Assembly: GCF_024355225.1 (NCBI RefSeq)
Contig: NZ_VCNH01000002.1
Coordinates: 105,654 to 169,653, forward strand
Source of the DNA: Roseovarius sp. M141
GTDB taxonomy: Bacteria > Pseudomonadota > Alphaproteobacteria > Rhodobacterales > Rhodobacteraceae
Direction: 5' to 3'
DNA: 64,000 nucleotides
Shown here: positions 7,606 through 15,916 of the stretch, in pieces
Layout: each line of letters starts with the position of its first letter
How positions within the stretch are numbered: the first letter of the stretch is position 1
Position numbers and translations under genes: made by a program
Notes under the pieces: generated by a model
What the model was told of the DNA's origin: nothing
Databases searched by the model: none
The model's input: only the letters and a program-made list of their open reading frames with translations

Positions 7606-8241
7606 TTACGCGCTGTGCAGCGCGCGTTTGGCGGTTTCCGTGAGGATGGCCAAATCGCTCGCGAGGGACAGGTTGCGACTATACTGATAATCGAAAACTG
7701 CACATTTGGTCAGGTTCATGGCACTTTTGCCAGTGATCTGCCAAAGCCCAGTTATGCCAGGTCGCAAGTCGTCGTAAGCCTTGCCAGGATAAAGCGCCTT
7801 CTGCGACACCGTCATTGGCCGAGGCCCGATGAAGCTCATGTCGCCGATCAGTACATTGAAGAGCTGAGGCAAATCCTCAATGGAAGAGCTACGTAGAAAC
7901 CGTCCGAACCCAGTCAGTGGTGGCTCGTCGCCGACATCCTGCTGACCGTCCAATCCGTGATGGTAGTGCTGCTCGAAGCAAGTATTTTCGTCTTTCGTTG
8001 TCAGGCGCAGCTTAAACATACGATAGATGCGCCCGTTTTTGCCCACCCTATCTTGTCCGTAGAACGGCTTGCCACTGTAGAGTGTGGCTAGAAGTGCTAG
8101 AACGCAAAGGATGGGCAAGGCGATGGGCAGGGCCATTAAAGCAAACACGATGTCGACCAAACGTTTTCCGAACGCGCGGTAAAGTCTCGAAGGGAAACGT
8201 GTTCCAATTACCTCGAAGGGCTTGGCATTGTAATTACTCAT
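7606..8241 (-). CDS. Bacterial sugar transferase, ExoY/WcaJ-type priming enzyme
   Basis: The 211-aa product is a short monotopic phosphoglycosyl transferase. It starts a repeat unit by moving a sugar-1-phosphate onto undecaprenyl phosphate in the inner membrane. An N-terminal hydrophobic re-entrant helix (residues about 28-55, KRLVDIVFALMALPIALPIL) is followed by GQDRVGKNGRIYRMFKLR, then the catalytic end GFGRFLRSSSIEDLPQLFNV, IGDMSFIGPRPM and PGITGLWQITGKS. The usual KxRSM is KLRLT and the usual DELPQ motif is IEDLPQ. The ATG at 8241 is used; a TTG four codons upstream is possible. It is separated from the main polysaccharide loci by IS debris. Confidence 0.88.
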   Translation of the reverse strand: MSNYNAKPFEVIGTRFPSRLYRAFGKRLVDIVFALMALPIALPILCVLALLATLYSGKPFYGQDRVGKNGRIYRMFKLRLTTKDENTCFEQHYHHGLDGQQDVGDEPPLTGFGRFLRSSSIEDLPQLFNVLIGDMSFIGPRPMTVSQKALYPGKAYDDLRPGITGLWQITGKSAMNLTKCAVFDYQYSRNLSLASDLAILTETAKRALHSA

Positions 8242-8439
8242 TACATTTCTCAATCTTTAACAGGCCCATGCCAGAAAGTCTGGCAGGAAAGTAACACGAC
8301 CGCAGTTCCTGAAAGGGCGCTGCGATCAAACACACTAGGAAGCGGAAACTGGTTAACTAGACTACTATGAATGTCCGCACTCAGCAGTTAATCTGTTTTA
8401 GGTTGAGTGACGACCTGCCTTTTAAGACAGGTTGTGACC

Positions 8440-8612
8440 TGCCCCCCTGCTAGTCCCTCATTCATAACGAGAGTCTGCAGGTTGGATTGGGTATTCTGGT
8501 TCCCCGTCTGGCGCAAGTGCGCGGGGCGCGGAGCCCCCAAATTGCTCAAGCGCTCGGCGCGCTTGCTCGGTGTCTGGTTGCCGAGCGACGAGTGTGGCCT
8601 GACGGTGTTGTA
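8440..8612 (-). pseudogene. IS3-family transposase C-terminal fragment
   Basis: The minus-strand frame YNTVRPHSSLGNQTPSKRAE is the IS3/IS407-type C-terminus (YNxxRPHSSLGxxTP), followed by a low-complexity tail ending LQTLVMNEG. It meets, head to head at about 8612, a plus-strand fragment from the catalytic core of the same IS family. Confidence 0.75.
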
Positions 8613-8738
8613 ACGTGCGCTGGTCCTTGGACTTCGTGTCTGACAGCTTCGGTGCCTCGCGAAAGTTCCGTATCTTGGCGGTGATCGACGACTGCACCCG
8701 AGAGTGCTTGTGCCTCATCGCGGACAAGCGATGTGTCA
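8613..8738 (+). pseudogene. IS3-family transposase catalytic-core fragment, inverted relative to its C-terminus
   Basis: The plus-strand frame RWSLDFVSDSFGASRKFRIL, AVIDDCTRECLCLIAD contains the first two conserved blocks of the IS3 DDE integrase core (W-D--D, DD-tRE). It is cut at both ends: at 8612 by the opposite-strand C-terminal fragment and at about 8738 by the AAA+ ATPase relic. Confidence 0.75.
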
Positions 8739-9531
8739 TGCTGCCTGCTCCCTTGTCGAGGGCCTCCAGGAAGCCGTTGATGACCTGTGCCCGGTAGCTG
8801 TTGATTTGCGGGTCGGGATTGGCGCGGTTGCCGACGGCGTCGATCTCGTCAATCACCATGATCGCCGGACGGGCGGCGGCGGCCTCGTCAAAGCTCGCGC
8901 GCATCCCGCGCAGCATGTGGCTCAGATTGCCCTGCGCTTGCCATGTCGCGAAGCTGCCGCGCACCAGCGCGACGCCCGCACTGCCCGCCATGGCGCGCGC
9001 CAGATGACTTGCCGGTGCCGGGCGGGCCGTAAAGCAGCACCGAGCGCTGCACGTCGGACCAGGCGATGAGCCCGTCGGACCAGCCCTGCAGATCCGCGAC
9101 CATCCGGCGGGCGGCTGCTTCGGCTTCGCCATAGCCCTCGATATCATCATCGAGGGTGGGGCCGCCGCGTGATGTCTGCCGGGTGATATCCGAGAACCGC
9201 CTGGCGACCTCGCGCGGGGTCGCCGCGCGCAGGGCCAGGGCGAGAGATGCGCCGGACAGGCGGGCAAGGACGCGATCCTCGGGAAGGGCGCTGCGCAGCG
9301 CCGGATCGATCTTGCCGGTGGCGCTGTGGGTGGCGGCGATGATCGCCATCACGATATCACGCGACATCGGCGCAAGCCGGATCAGTTCGGGCAGAGCGCG
9401 CAGGACAGCGCCCGTCGCGACAGCCGCGCTTACCGCTTGGCGCGCTGCGGCCAATCCGGGCTCTCGACCGCGTCCAGCATGCGCCGGATGACCGGCTCGG
9501 CCTCTTCGGTGTAGATTTCGGAGGTGAACAC
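8739..9531 (-). pseudogene. AAA+ ATPase relic, double frameshift and 3' truncation
   Basis: Three minus-strand segments together make an AAA+ protein. An N-terminal piece (GTG at 9531, VFTSEIYTEEAEPVIRRML) breaks near 9455. A middle frame runs through YGEAEAAARRMVADLQGW to the Walker A motif YGPPGTGKS and breaks at about 9004-9010. The last frame (HLARAMAGSAGVALVRGSF) carries Walker B (IMVIDEIDAVGNR) and an arginine-finger approach, then ends at an IS3 junction near 8738. The type is FtsH/26S-like AAA. Original role unknown; possibly part of an integrated element, since the origin-like GTTAC array lies just upstream of its start. Confidence 0.7.
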
Positions 9532-9603
9532 GCTCTCAGCGCGGTCAGAGCCGCGTCAGGAGGCCATCAAGACCCCGTCAGCAGCAATACCCCTGCGAAC
9601 GGC

Positions 9604-9632
9604 CCAAATCGCCCCCTGGCGGCCCGATTTGG
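9604..9632. repeat. Inverted repeat upstream of the AAA+ relic
   Basis: CCAAATCG (9604-9611) and CGATTTGG (9625-9632) form a perfect 8-bp stem around a GC-rich loop. It has no adjacent T-run. It could be an operator or the end of an older element; no function is claimed. Confidence 0.4.
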
Positions 9633-9769
9633 ATGCCGCGCCGATCTTCTCTCTATCGCCTTCAGGGCGAACAACTTAAGTCGCTTCGTCACCCTACTCA
9701 GAGCGCTTTCGCGCGTCTTCACTCTCGAAACACACGAGACTCATTATTCAGTTTACATTTCGGCAGAAA

Positions 9770-10066
9770 GTTACGGCGTTGAAACAGTGCCTGTAACGTC
9801 TAACCCATTGTAACTAAATAAATGTTACGCTGTTACGCCAGTTACGCCGGATAAGTGTGTTGCACTGTGTGCGTGTGCGTGTATGCATGCGTACATGTAT
9901 ATATATTTATATATATCTGTAACTTGTAACATACATACATAAACACACTATATTTCAATGACTTAACGCGGTTACACCGGTGTTACGCTCCCGTTACAGG
10001 CGTTACAACCTTGTTTATCTCGGTACCAGCTATAACACGGCCAGGCCACACAGCGCTTTGGGTTAC
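9770..10066. repeat. Array of 13 GTTAC/GTAAC motifs flanking an alternating purine-pyrimidine, AT-rich core (possible origin or operator array)
   Basis: GTTAC occurs at 9770, 9824, 9832, 9841, 9971, 9982, 9993, 10002 and 10062, and its complement GTAAC at 9793, 9810, 9919 and 9926. Several copies extend to GTTACGC. Four of the right-hand copies are spaced 11, 11 and 9 bp apart, about one helical turn. Between the two clusters, 9866-9906 is a perfect 41-bp purine-pyrimidine alternation passing from GT/GC steps to pure AT steps, followed by AT-rich sequence to 9917. Direct repeats around an easily melted core are typical of iteron origins or multi-site operators. There is no gene in the 9532-10241 interval. 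Confidence 0.6.
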
Positions 10067-10191
10067 CGCCCACCGGCACCAAAAAGCATCGTGCCAATAG
10101 ACCAGAGACCGATCATTCATTAGTCCAATCTGAACAACTTCCAGACATCTGATTTTGCTGGGAAACAGGTCGATTTTGTTGAGTCATAAGT

Positions 10192-10225
10192 GCAGGGTTT
10201 GGTATTGTGTGGGCAGAAACCCTGC
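10192..10225 (+). repeat. Stem-loop in the leader of the IS5-type transposase
   Basis: GCAGGGTTT (10192-10200) and AAACCCTGC (10217-10225) form a perfect 9-bp stem with a 16-nt loop, ending 16 bp before the transposase ATG. It may dampen transposase translation or protect against read-through transcription from outside, as leader hairpins do in several IS families. It could also be a chance feature of the element end. Confidence 0.4.
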
Positions 10226-10241
10226 AATTTTGAGCCGTGAT

Positions 10242-11609
10242 ATGAAGCCGCGAAAACCGCCCCCGGAACAAGACGATCTTCTGCGCGCCCGATTGGTCGA
10301 GATGATCGACATACGCCATGAGCTGGTGAAGCTGGCCGCCCTGATTGACTGGGACATCTTCGAACGGGAATGGGCCGGGTTCTTTCCGTCCCATACCGGC
10401 CGCCCGGCGACGCCGCCGCGGCTGGTTGCGGGGTTGTGCTACCTCCAGCATGCCTTCGCGCTCTCGGACGAGGCGGTCGTGGCCCGGTGGGCCGAAAACC
10501 CGTATTGGCAGCATTTCTGCGGCGAGACGTTCTTTCAGCACCGCCTGCCAATCGACCCGTCGTCGCTGACGCGTTGGCGCAAACGGATCGGCGAGGAAGG
10601 TGTCGAGTGGCTGCTGACCCAGACGATCGAGGCCGGGAAACGCGCCGGGGCGGTGAAGAGCGATGACCTCAAGAGGGTTACGGTGGATACCACGGTGATG
10701 GAAAAGAACATCGCACACCCGACGGATGCGCGGCTGTATGAAACCGCCCGGCGCAAGCTGGTCGGGCTGGCCCGTGAGGCCGGGATCGGCCTGCGCCAGA
10801 ACTACAACCGCCTTGCACCCCGCCTGGCCGGTCAGGTCGGACGCTATGCCCATGCCCGCCAGTTCAAGCGGATGCGCAAGGCGCTGCGGCGGCTCAAGGG
10901 CTACACCGGCCGCGTGCTGCGGGACATCGGGCGGCAATTGGGCAAGGTCCCGGAGGGCGCGTTGAAGCTCCGCCTGGTGGAGATGATCGTGCTGGTGAGT
11001 AAGCTGCTGGCACAGAAACCGAAGGACAAGAAAAAGCTCTACAGCCTGCACGAACCTGAGGTGGACTGCATATCGAAGGGCAAGGCGCACAAACGCTACG
11101 AGTTCGGCACCAAAGTCAGCGTGGCCACGACCAACCGAGGTGGTTTCGTGGTCGGGATGCGGGCGCTGCCGGGGAATCCCTACGATGGCCAAACGCTGAG
11201 CGAGGCCTTGGAGCAGGTCGAAATCCTGACCGACCAGCGGCCCGAGATGGCCTTTGTCGATCGCGGATACCGTGGCCACGGCGTCGAGAATGTGAAGGTC
11301 TTCCTCAGCGGTGCCAAGCGTGGCGTAACCCGAACCATCGCCAGGCTCCTGCGACGGCGAAGCGCAATCGAACCGATGATCGGCCACATGAAGAACGACG
11401 GACGCCTGACGCGAAGCCCCTTGAAGGGAACCGCCGGAGATGCCCTCTTCGCCGTCCTTTGCGGCTGTGGTCACAACATTCGCATGATCCTCAGGCACCT
11501 TAGGGTCCTTTTGTCTCAACTGATTTGGCTGATCTGCCAAGCATGCATGATCGTTCACGCGGAAATGGCACGTGATCGAAGAGGTCAGGGCGGCAAACTG
11601 GCAACCTGA
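10242..11609 (+). CDS. IS5-family transposase, nearly intact
   Basis: The ATG at 10242 begins MKPRKPPPEQDDLL and gives 455 aa; upstream codons back to 10155 lack support. Domains: N-terminal DUF772-type region (GLCYLQHAFALSDEAVVARW, SLTRWRKRIGEEGVEWLL), then the DDE catalytic domain with the first Asp in VTVDTTVMEKNI, the second in AFVDRGYRGHGV and the Glu in RRRSAIEPMIGHMKNDGRL. The last about 40 residues (QLIWLICQACMIVH onwards) do not look like the usual IS5 tail, so the 3' end may be fused to foreign DNA. Terminal inverted repeats could not be identified with confidence. It is the most complete mobile gene in the window. Confidence 0.85.
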   Translation: MKPRKPPPEQDDLLRARLVEMIDIRHELVKLAALIDWDIFEREWAGFFPSHTGRPATPPRLVAGLCYLQHAFALSDEAVVARWAENPYWQHFCGETFFQHRLPIDPSSLTRWRKRIGEEGVEWLLTQTIEAGKRAGAVKSDDLKRVTVDTTVMEKNIAHPTDARLYETARRKLVGLAREAGIGLRQNYNRLAPRLAGQVGRYAHARQFKRMRKALRRLKGYTGRVLRDIGRQLGKVPEGALKLRLVEMIVLVSKLLAQKPKDKKKLYSLHEPEVDCISKGKAHKRYEFGTKVSVATTNRGGFVVGMRALPGNPYDGQTLSEALEQVEILTDQRPEMAFVDRGYRGHGVENVKVFLSGAKRGVTRTIARLLRRRSAIEPMIGHMKNDGRLTRSPLKGTAGDALFAVLCGCGHNIRMILRHLRVLLSQLIWLICQACMIVHAEMARDRRGQGGKLAT

Positions 11610-11783
11610 TGGCGATGTTCAGGACGGACTCATTAACATTCAAACTGGACCACCCGATGGGGGCATTCCATCCCCACTTCGCAAGAGCGAGCCAGCAACG
11701 GCAAGACCACGGGTCATGATGAGGGCAAAGGTCTTTGTCTCCGATATCCGGAGGACAGGCGCTGGTCGGTCGCTCCCGAAACA

Positions 11784-12075
11784 GCGCTTCTTCCCGACGT
11801 GCTACGGCCATGAGTTCCAGGCGAAATTCCATTGGCACGTCGAGTATTTTGGCACCCGCCACGCCTACATCAAGCGCGGTGCGCCGCAGTTGAATGGCAA
11901 GGTGGAACGATCACACCAGTCGGATGGGCAGGAGTTCTACCAACTACTCAGTTACAAAGGCGACGTCGATCTCAAAGCCAAACTGGGCGAAGGGGAACGC
12001 TTCTACAACTTCCACAGACCGCACTGCGCGCACAACGGAAAGACGCCTTACGAAGCCCTCAGAGAAAAGCTATAA
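11784..12075 (+). pseudogene. IS481-family transposase C-terminal fragment
   Basis: The frame CYGHEFQAKFHWHVE, FGTRHAYIKRGAPQLNGKVE and FYNFHRPHCAHNGKTPYEAL is the IS481-type integrase core end, including the catalytic Glu in NGKVERSH. The N-terminal DNA-binding domain and first catalytic Asp are absent. The 170 bp upstream, back to the IS5-type stop, holds no recognisable gene, although the sequence around 11640-11670 looks like another IS end. Confidence 0.8.
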
Positions 12076-12260
12076 TCAACAAGGAGAATGTCCCGCGAGC
12101 AACCGCACCTCACACATCCGAGTTGATCCTTTTATTTACATAATAAACCTTACACGTCATATCATTTGTAGCCGCAAAACGATAGTGTCACCCCTGTGCA
12201 ATTCAGGAATGTCACTCTCCCCCAAAAGACTGAGGGAGATTGTGCGTGGGATGGGTGATG

Positions 12261-12416
12261 ATGAGCGAGCGCGAGCTGAATCGTGTGGAAGTTCTGGCGC
12301 AGGTCGATGATGGTCTGCTGTCGACCGAACCGACGGCGCGCAACCGCCTGGGCTACCGAACGCCAGCCGAAGTCTTCCAAAGCCAAGTGATGGAAATTCA
12401 GAACCGACTGGAGTAA
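12261..12416 (+). pseudogene. Chimeric short ORF: start of an ISNCY-type transposase joined to the tail of an IS30-type transposase
   Basis: The ATG at 12261 opens with MSERELNRVEVLAQVDDG, the conserved start of ISNCY-family transposases. After LLSTEPT it switches to ARNRLGYRTPAEVF, a typical IS30-family C-terminus, and stops at 12414-12416. The junction is in frame, so a 51-aa hybrid could in principle be made. The sequence before it (12187-12230, TGTCACCCCTGTGCAATTC and onwards) resembles the left end of an ISNCY element. Confidence 0.6.
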
Positions 12417-12924
12417 ACGGGGAAAGCAGAAATTGCACTTCGGCGTGAGTTCACATCACAAAGCAGAAGCGTCGCACGCCCCTTAATCCAGCATATTTCA
12501 GCCTGCTGATGCCCCACATGGCAACAGCTTAATAATACAGGCGAAAATCCACTCAGGGCACGCAACATCCTGCTCAGGCACCCCAGACCGCCTCTGTTCC
12601 CGCCGGTTCGGGGGTTGCCGATTTCGGGCACTTCAAGCAAAAGCGGTCGTGAACTAACCGCAAACTTAGGGAATGCGCACATATTTCAGGCGGCTTTTGC
12701 ATGAAGATGCAGGCTGGTGAACATCTTGTGCCGAAAATGTGCGGATGCTGCGGCGAAGCATCGTAAGACGATAAATAGTATCAGTGGTCCGATTTCTTGA
12801 TAAATATGCTCAACTTTACGCTGAGCCGGTCTCTACGCAAGCGCCGCCCTGAGCCTCGCGTTTTGAGCGCCGCGACCCAAGGGCCGATTCTCTGGCCCGA
12901 CAGACCTGATGGAAAGATGAAATT
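12417..12924. other. 508-bp gap upstream of the polysaccharide region
   Basis: No coding sequence could be supported. The interval separates the IS debris from the first large glycosyltransferase and should hold its promoter. TTGATA at about 12797 and AT-rich sequence nearby are candidates, but no convincing -35/-10 pair was found. Confidence 0.4.
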
Positions 12925-15843
12925 GTGAAAGCAGATACAATCGGCGCCGCAGCAGCACGTAATCCCCGCAACCCATGGACAAGGGCCCTTGACGCGTTAG
13001 AGCAGGCGCGGTCCGCGGACCTACATGCCGCAGAGCGCATATTGGACGGTATACGCTACGCGCCGGGGGTCTCCGCAGAGATTTTCGCGCTTTATGCCGA
13101 TGAACTGGATGGCGCACGCACCCGGGCGCAATCGCTGCCGGTATTCAACATCCCGTCCGACTATACCAGCAACCCGGACAGCCGGTTGCGCCGCCCGTTC
13201 CGCCGGGTCCGGCCGGACCGCAAGGTGCCCTCGCCCTATCCCAAAAGCCTGGCGCTGCCCGGTCTGGTCGGCATGCGCAATGACTGGGCGTTCTTGCGGG
13301 ACGTCGCGACGGCATATGCGGATCTGCCGCAGCCCGCGCCCAGCGTACACGTCATTGCAGCCGTCGGCGGCGACACCGATATCGCGGCATTGGGTGCGGC
13401 ATTGGCCGGGCAGGATTTCGACGGCCCCGTTCGGCTGAGCGTCTTCGATCCGGCCCCAGATTCCACACTGTCGCTGCCCCCCGCGCTGTCGCCCGAAGTG
13501 ATCGCGGGCGACATTCTGGGACCCGAAGCAAACGCATATCTGCGCCTGATGATTGACCGGGACACGGGCCCGGACGATCTTGTTCTGTTTCTGAGCGGTG
13601 AGGTGACGCTGGACCGATCGTTTCTGAAACGTGCGGCGTTTCTGGCGCGCACGTCGCGCAACGTGGTCCAGCCGCTTGTCCCTCTGGTTCCGGCCGGGGC
13701 GATGCAGACGCTTTACTCATGGAACGACCGGCACAAGCTGTCCGGTGCGCGCTATCCCTTCCGCGACGTCGAGGGGATGAACTTTGTCATGTCGATGGCC
13801 CTGCTGCGCCGGATAGGCCTGCCTGACATGCGGTTTTCCAATACCCATCTCGCGGCCCGCGAGATGGCGTGGCGCATGTTCAACCTGGGGGCATATTTTG
13901 CCCCCCTGTCGGTCCCTGCGCTGGTCGGGCGCAGCGACGCAGAACCAACCCACAGGGACAAATCGCTCTATGTGGCGCTGTGCCCCAATCATTGGGACCG
14001 CAAGAAGGATGCGCAATTCGAGCGCCCGCGCGCCAGCATCTACATCCCCGCCTACAATGCCGGCAAATATATCCGCCGCGCCGTCGACAGCGTGCTGGAG
14101 CAGGATGTCCGCGATCTGGAGGTCTGCATCGCCGACGATGGATCGACCGACGACACGCTTGCGCTTTTGCAGCGCCATTATGGCAGCAACCCACAGGTGC
14201 GGGTCCAGACCGCGCTTAACGGCGGGATCGGGCATGCGTCCAACCGTGCGATCCGCATGGCGCAGGCACCCTATATCGGGCAGCTCGATTCCGACGACTG
14301 CCTGAAACCCGGCGCCGTGCGGGCCTTGATGACCTATCTCGACGACCATCCCGAAGTCGCCTGCGCCTACGGATCGTGCGAACGGATCGACGCCGAGGGC
14401 AATTACGTCAAGAACGAATACAGCTGGCCGGTGTTCAGCCGCGAAAAGATGATGGTCACCTCGATCGCGCATCACTTTCGCATGTTCCGCCGGTCCTGCT
14501 GGGAACGCACGACCTACTTCCGCGAGGATATCGTGAACGCGGTGGATTACGACATCTTCCTCAAGCTGGCCGAAACCGGCCCGTTCCATCACATCGACCG
14601 GGTATTTTATCAGCGGCGCTGGCATGGCGAAAACACCTCCAGCGTCAACGAGGGGTTTCAGACCACCAACACCCATATCGTCCAGAACGAGACGCTGTCG
14701 CGCCTGGGGCTGGACCGGTTCTGGAAGGTGCATGTGCCCGACCCGAAGGAACCGCGCCGGGTGACCTATACACGCACCGATGATTGCAAGACGGTCCTGT
14801 TCTGGCCCGACTATTCGCGCGCAAACCCCTATCAGCACATGCTCTACAGCAAGGCCCGAAGCGCGATCGAATTCTGCGCCGGCAATATCGACGCGGCTCT
14901 GGAACAGATCGACACCTTCAAGACCCCGGGTGATCTGACCTTCCATCTGCATTGGATCAATTTCGTGCTGGTCGACGCCACCGGCCCCGAGGACGCCCGC
15001 GCGAAGGTCGAGGCGTTCCTGACCAAGATCGAAAAATTCGTCAGCAAAGGCGGGCGGCTGGTCTGGACCATCCACAACAGCCTGTCGCACGATACCAGCT
15101 TTGGCGATCTGGAGGTCGAAATGTCCACGCGCATCGCCGCCGCCGCGCATGTGCTGCATTTCCATTCCGAAGCGTCCGTGGACGAAGTCGCCAGAACCTT
15201 CGAGGTGCCGCGCGACAAGGTGCAGATTTCCCGCCACGGGCATTATCTGGGTGCCTACCCCGACTTCATCGACCGCGACTGCGCCCGTGCGCAGCTGGAT
15301 CTGGACCCGCAGGACCACGTCATCGTGTTCTCCGGTCAGGTCAGGCGCTACAAGGGCGTGGCCCAGCTGATCACCGTTTTCCGCGAGATACTGAAGGATC
15401 GGCCGCAGGCGGTTCTGCTGATCGTGGGCGAAAGCAAGGTCGACATCTTCGAGGGCATGACACCGGCCCTGACCGAGTGGGAGCGCAGCCGCATCCGCAT
15501 GACCAACCGCTTCGTCGACGATATGGAGATGCAGGTTTTCATGCGCGCGGCGGACATGGCCGTCTATCCCTACCGCAATATCCTGACCTCCGGGTCGATG
15601 CTGCTGGCGCTCAGCTTTGCGCTGCCGGTCGCGATCCCGGCGGTGGGCATGACACGCGACGTGCTCGAAGGGCAGAACGCGGGTGTCTGCTACGATGCCC
15701 AAGGCGGGCCCGCCGCCCTGAAACAGGCACTGGACGATCTACTGAGCGCCAAGGATTCAGGCACACTGCCCTCGATGGCCGCCAATGCACGCCGGGTCGC
15801 GCAGGAACAGGACTGGCCGGATTTCTCTGTTGTGTTCTCATGA
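12925..15843 (+). CDS. Three-module glycosyltransferase (N-terminal domain + GT2 + GT4)
   Basis: The 972-aa protein starts at GTG 12925 with GGAAAG eight bases upstream. Residues about 1-360 form an N-terminal domain that looks like a divergent GT-A fold without a clear DxD (RNVVQPLVPLVPAG, FRDVEGMNFVMSMALLRR). Residues about 370-600 are a canonical GT2 domain: SIYIPAYNAGKYIRRAVDSV, ADDGSTDDT, LDSDDCLKPGA and VDYDIFLKLAETG. Residues about 620-970 are a GT4 (GT-B) domain with FSGQVRRYKGV, VGESKVDIFEG and the donor-site region PYRNILTSGSMLLALSFALP. It would transfer two or more sugars in succession on the cytoplasmic face. No signal peptide or membrane helix is evident. It leads a plus-strand series continuing with the Stealth cassette 73 bp downstream. 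Confidence 0.88.
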   Translation: MKADTIGAAAARNPRNPWTRALDALEQARSADLHAAERILDGIRYAPGVSAEIFALYADELDGARTRAQSLPVFNIPSDYTSNPDSRLRRPFRRVRPDRKVPSPYPKSLALPGLVGMRNDWAFLRDVATAYADLPQPAPSVHVIAAVGGDTDIAALGAALAGQDFDGPVRLSVFDPAPDSTLSLPPALSPEVIAGDILGPEANAYLRLMIDRDTGPDDLVLFLSGEVTLDRSFLKRAAFLARTSRNVVQPLVPLVPAGAMQTLYSWNDRHKLSGARYPFRDVEGMNFVMSMALLRRIGLPDMRFSNTHLAAREMAWRMFNLGAYFAPLSVPALVGRSDAEPTHRDKSLYVALCPNHWDRKKDAQFERPRASIYIPAYNAGKYIRRAVDSVLEQDVRDLEVCIADDGSTDDTLALLQRHYGSNPQVRVQTALNGGIGHASNRAIRMAQAPYIGQLDSDDCLKPGAVRALMTYLDDHPEVACAYGSCERIDAEGNYVKNEYSWPVFSREKMMVTSIAHHFRMFRRSCWERTTYFREDIVNAVDYDIFLKLAETGPFHHIDRVFYQRRWHGENTSSVNEGFQTTNTHIVQNETLSRLGLDRFWKVHVPDPKEPRRVTYTRTDDCKTVLFWPDYSRANPYQHMLYSKARSAIEFCAGNIDAALEQIDTFKTPGDLTFHLHWINFVLVDATGPEDARAKVEAFLTKIEKFVSKGGRLVWTIHNSLSHDTSFGDLEVEMSTRIAAAAHVLHFHSEASVDEVARTFEVPRDKVQISRHGHYLGAYPDFIDRDCARAQLDLDPQDHVIVFSGQVRRYKGVAQLITVFREILKDRPQAVLLIVGESKVDIFEGMTPALTEWERSRIRMTNRFVDDMEMQVFMRAADMAVYPYRNILTSGSMLLALSFALPVAIPAVGMTRDVLEGQNAGVCYDAQGGPAALKQALDDLLSAKDSGTLPSMAANARRVAQEQDWPDFSVVFS

Positions 15844-15916
15844 CGGGCCTGCCGTGTACTTTTATGTTTCGGGTTTGTGACATCGTTGGAGAAGTGGACA
15901 GCAAAATGGAGGACGA

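Noticed and set aside
10113..11558. A 481-codon minus-strand frame opposite the IS5-type transposase
   Set aside because: It is the complement of a recognised DDE transposase and has no motifs of its own.
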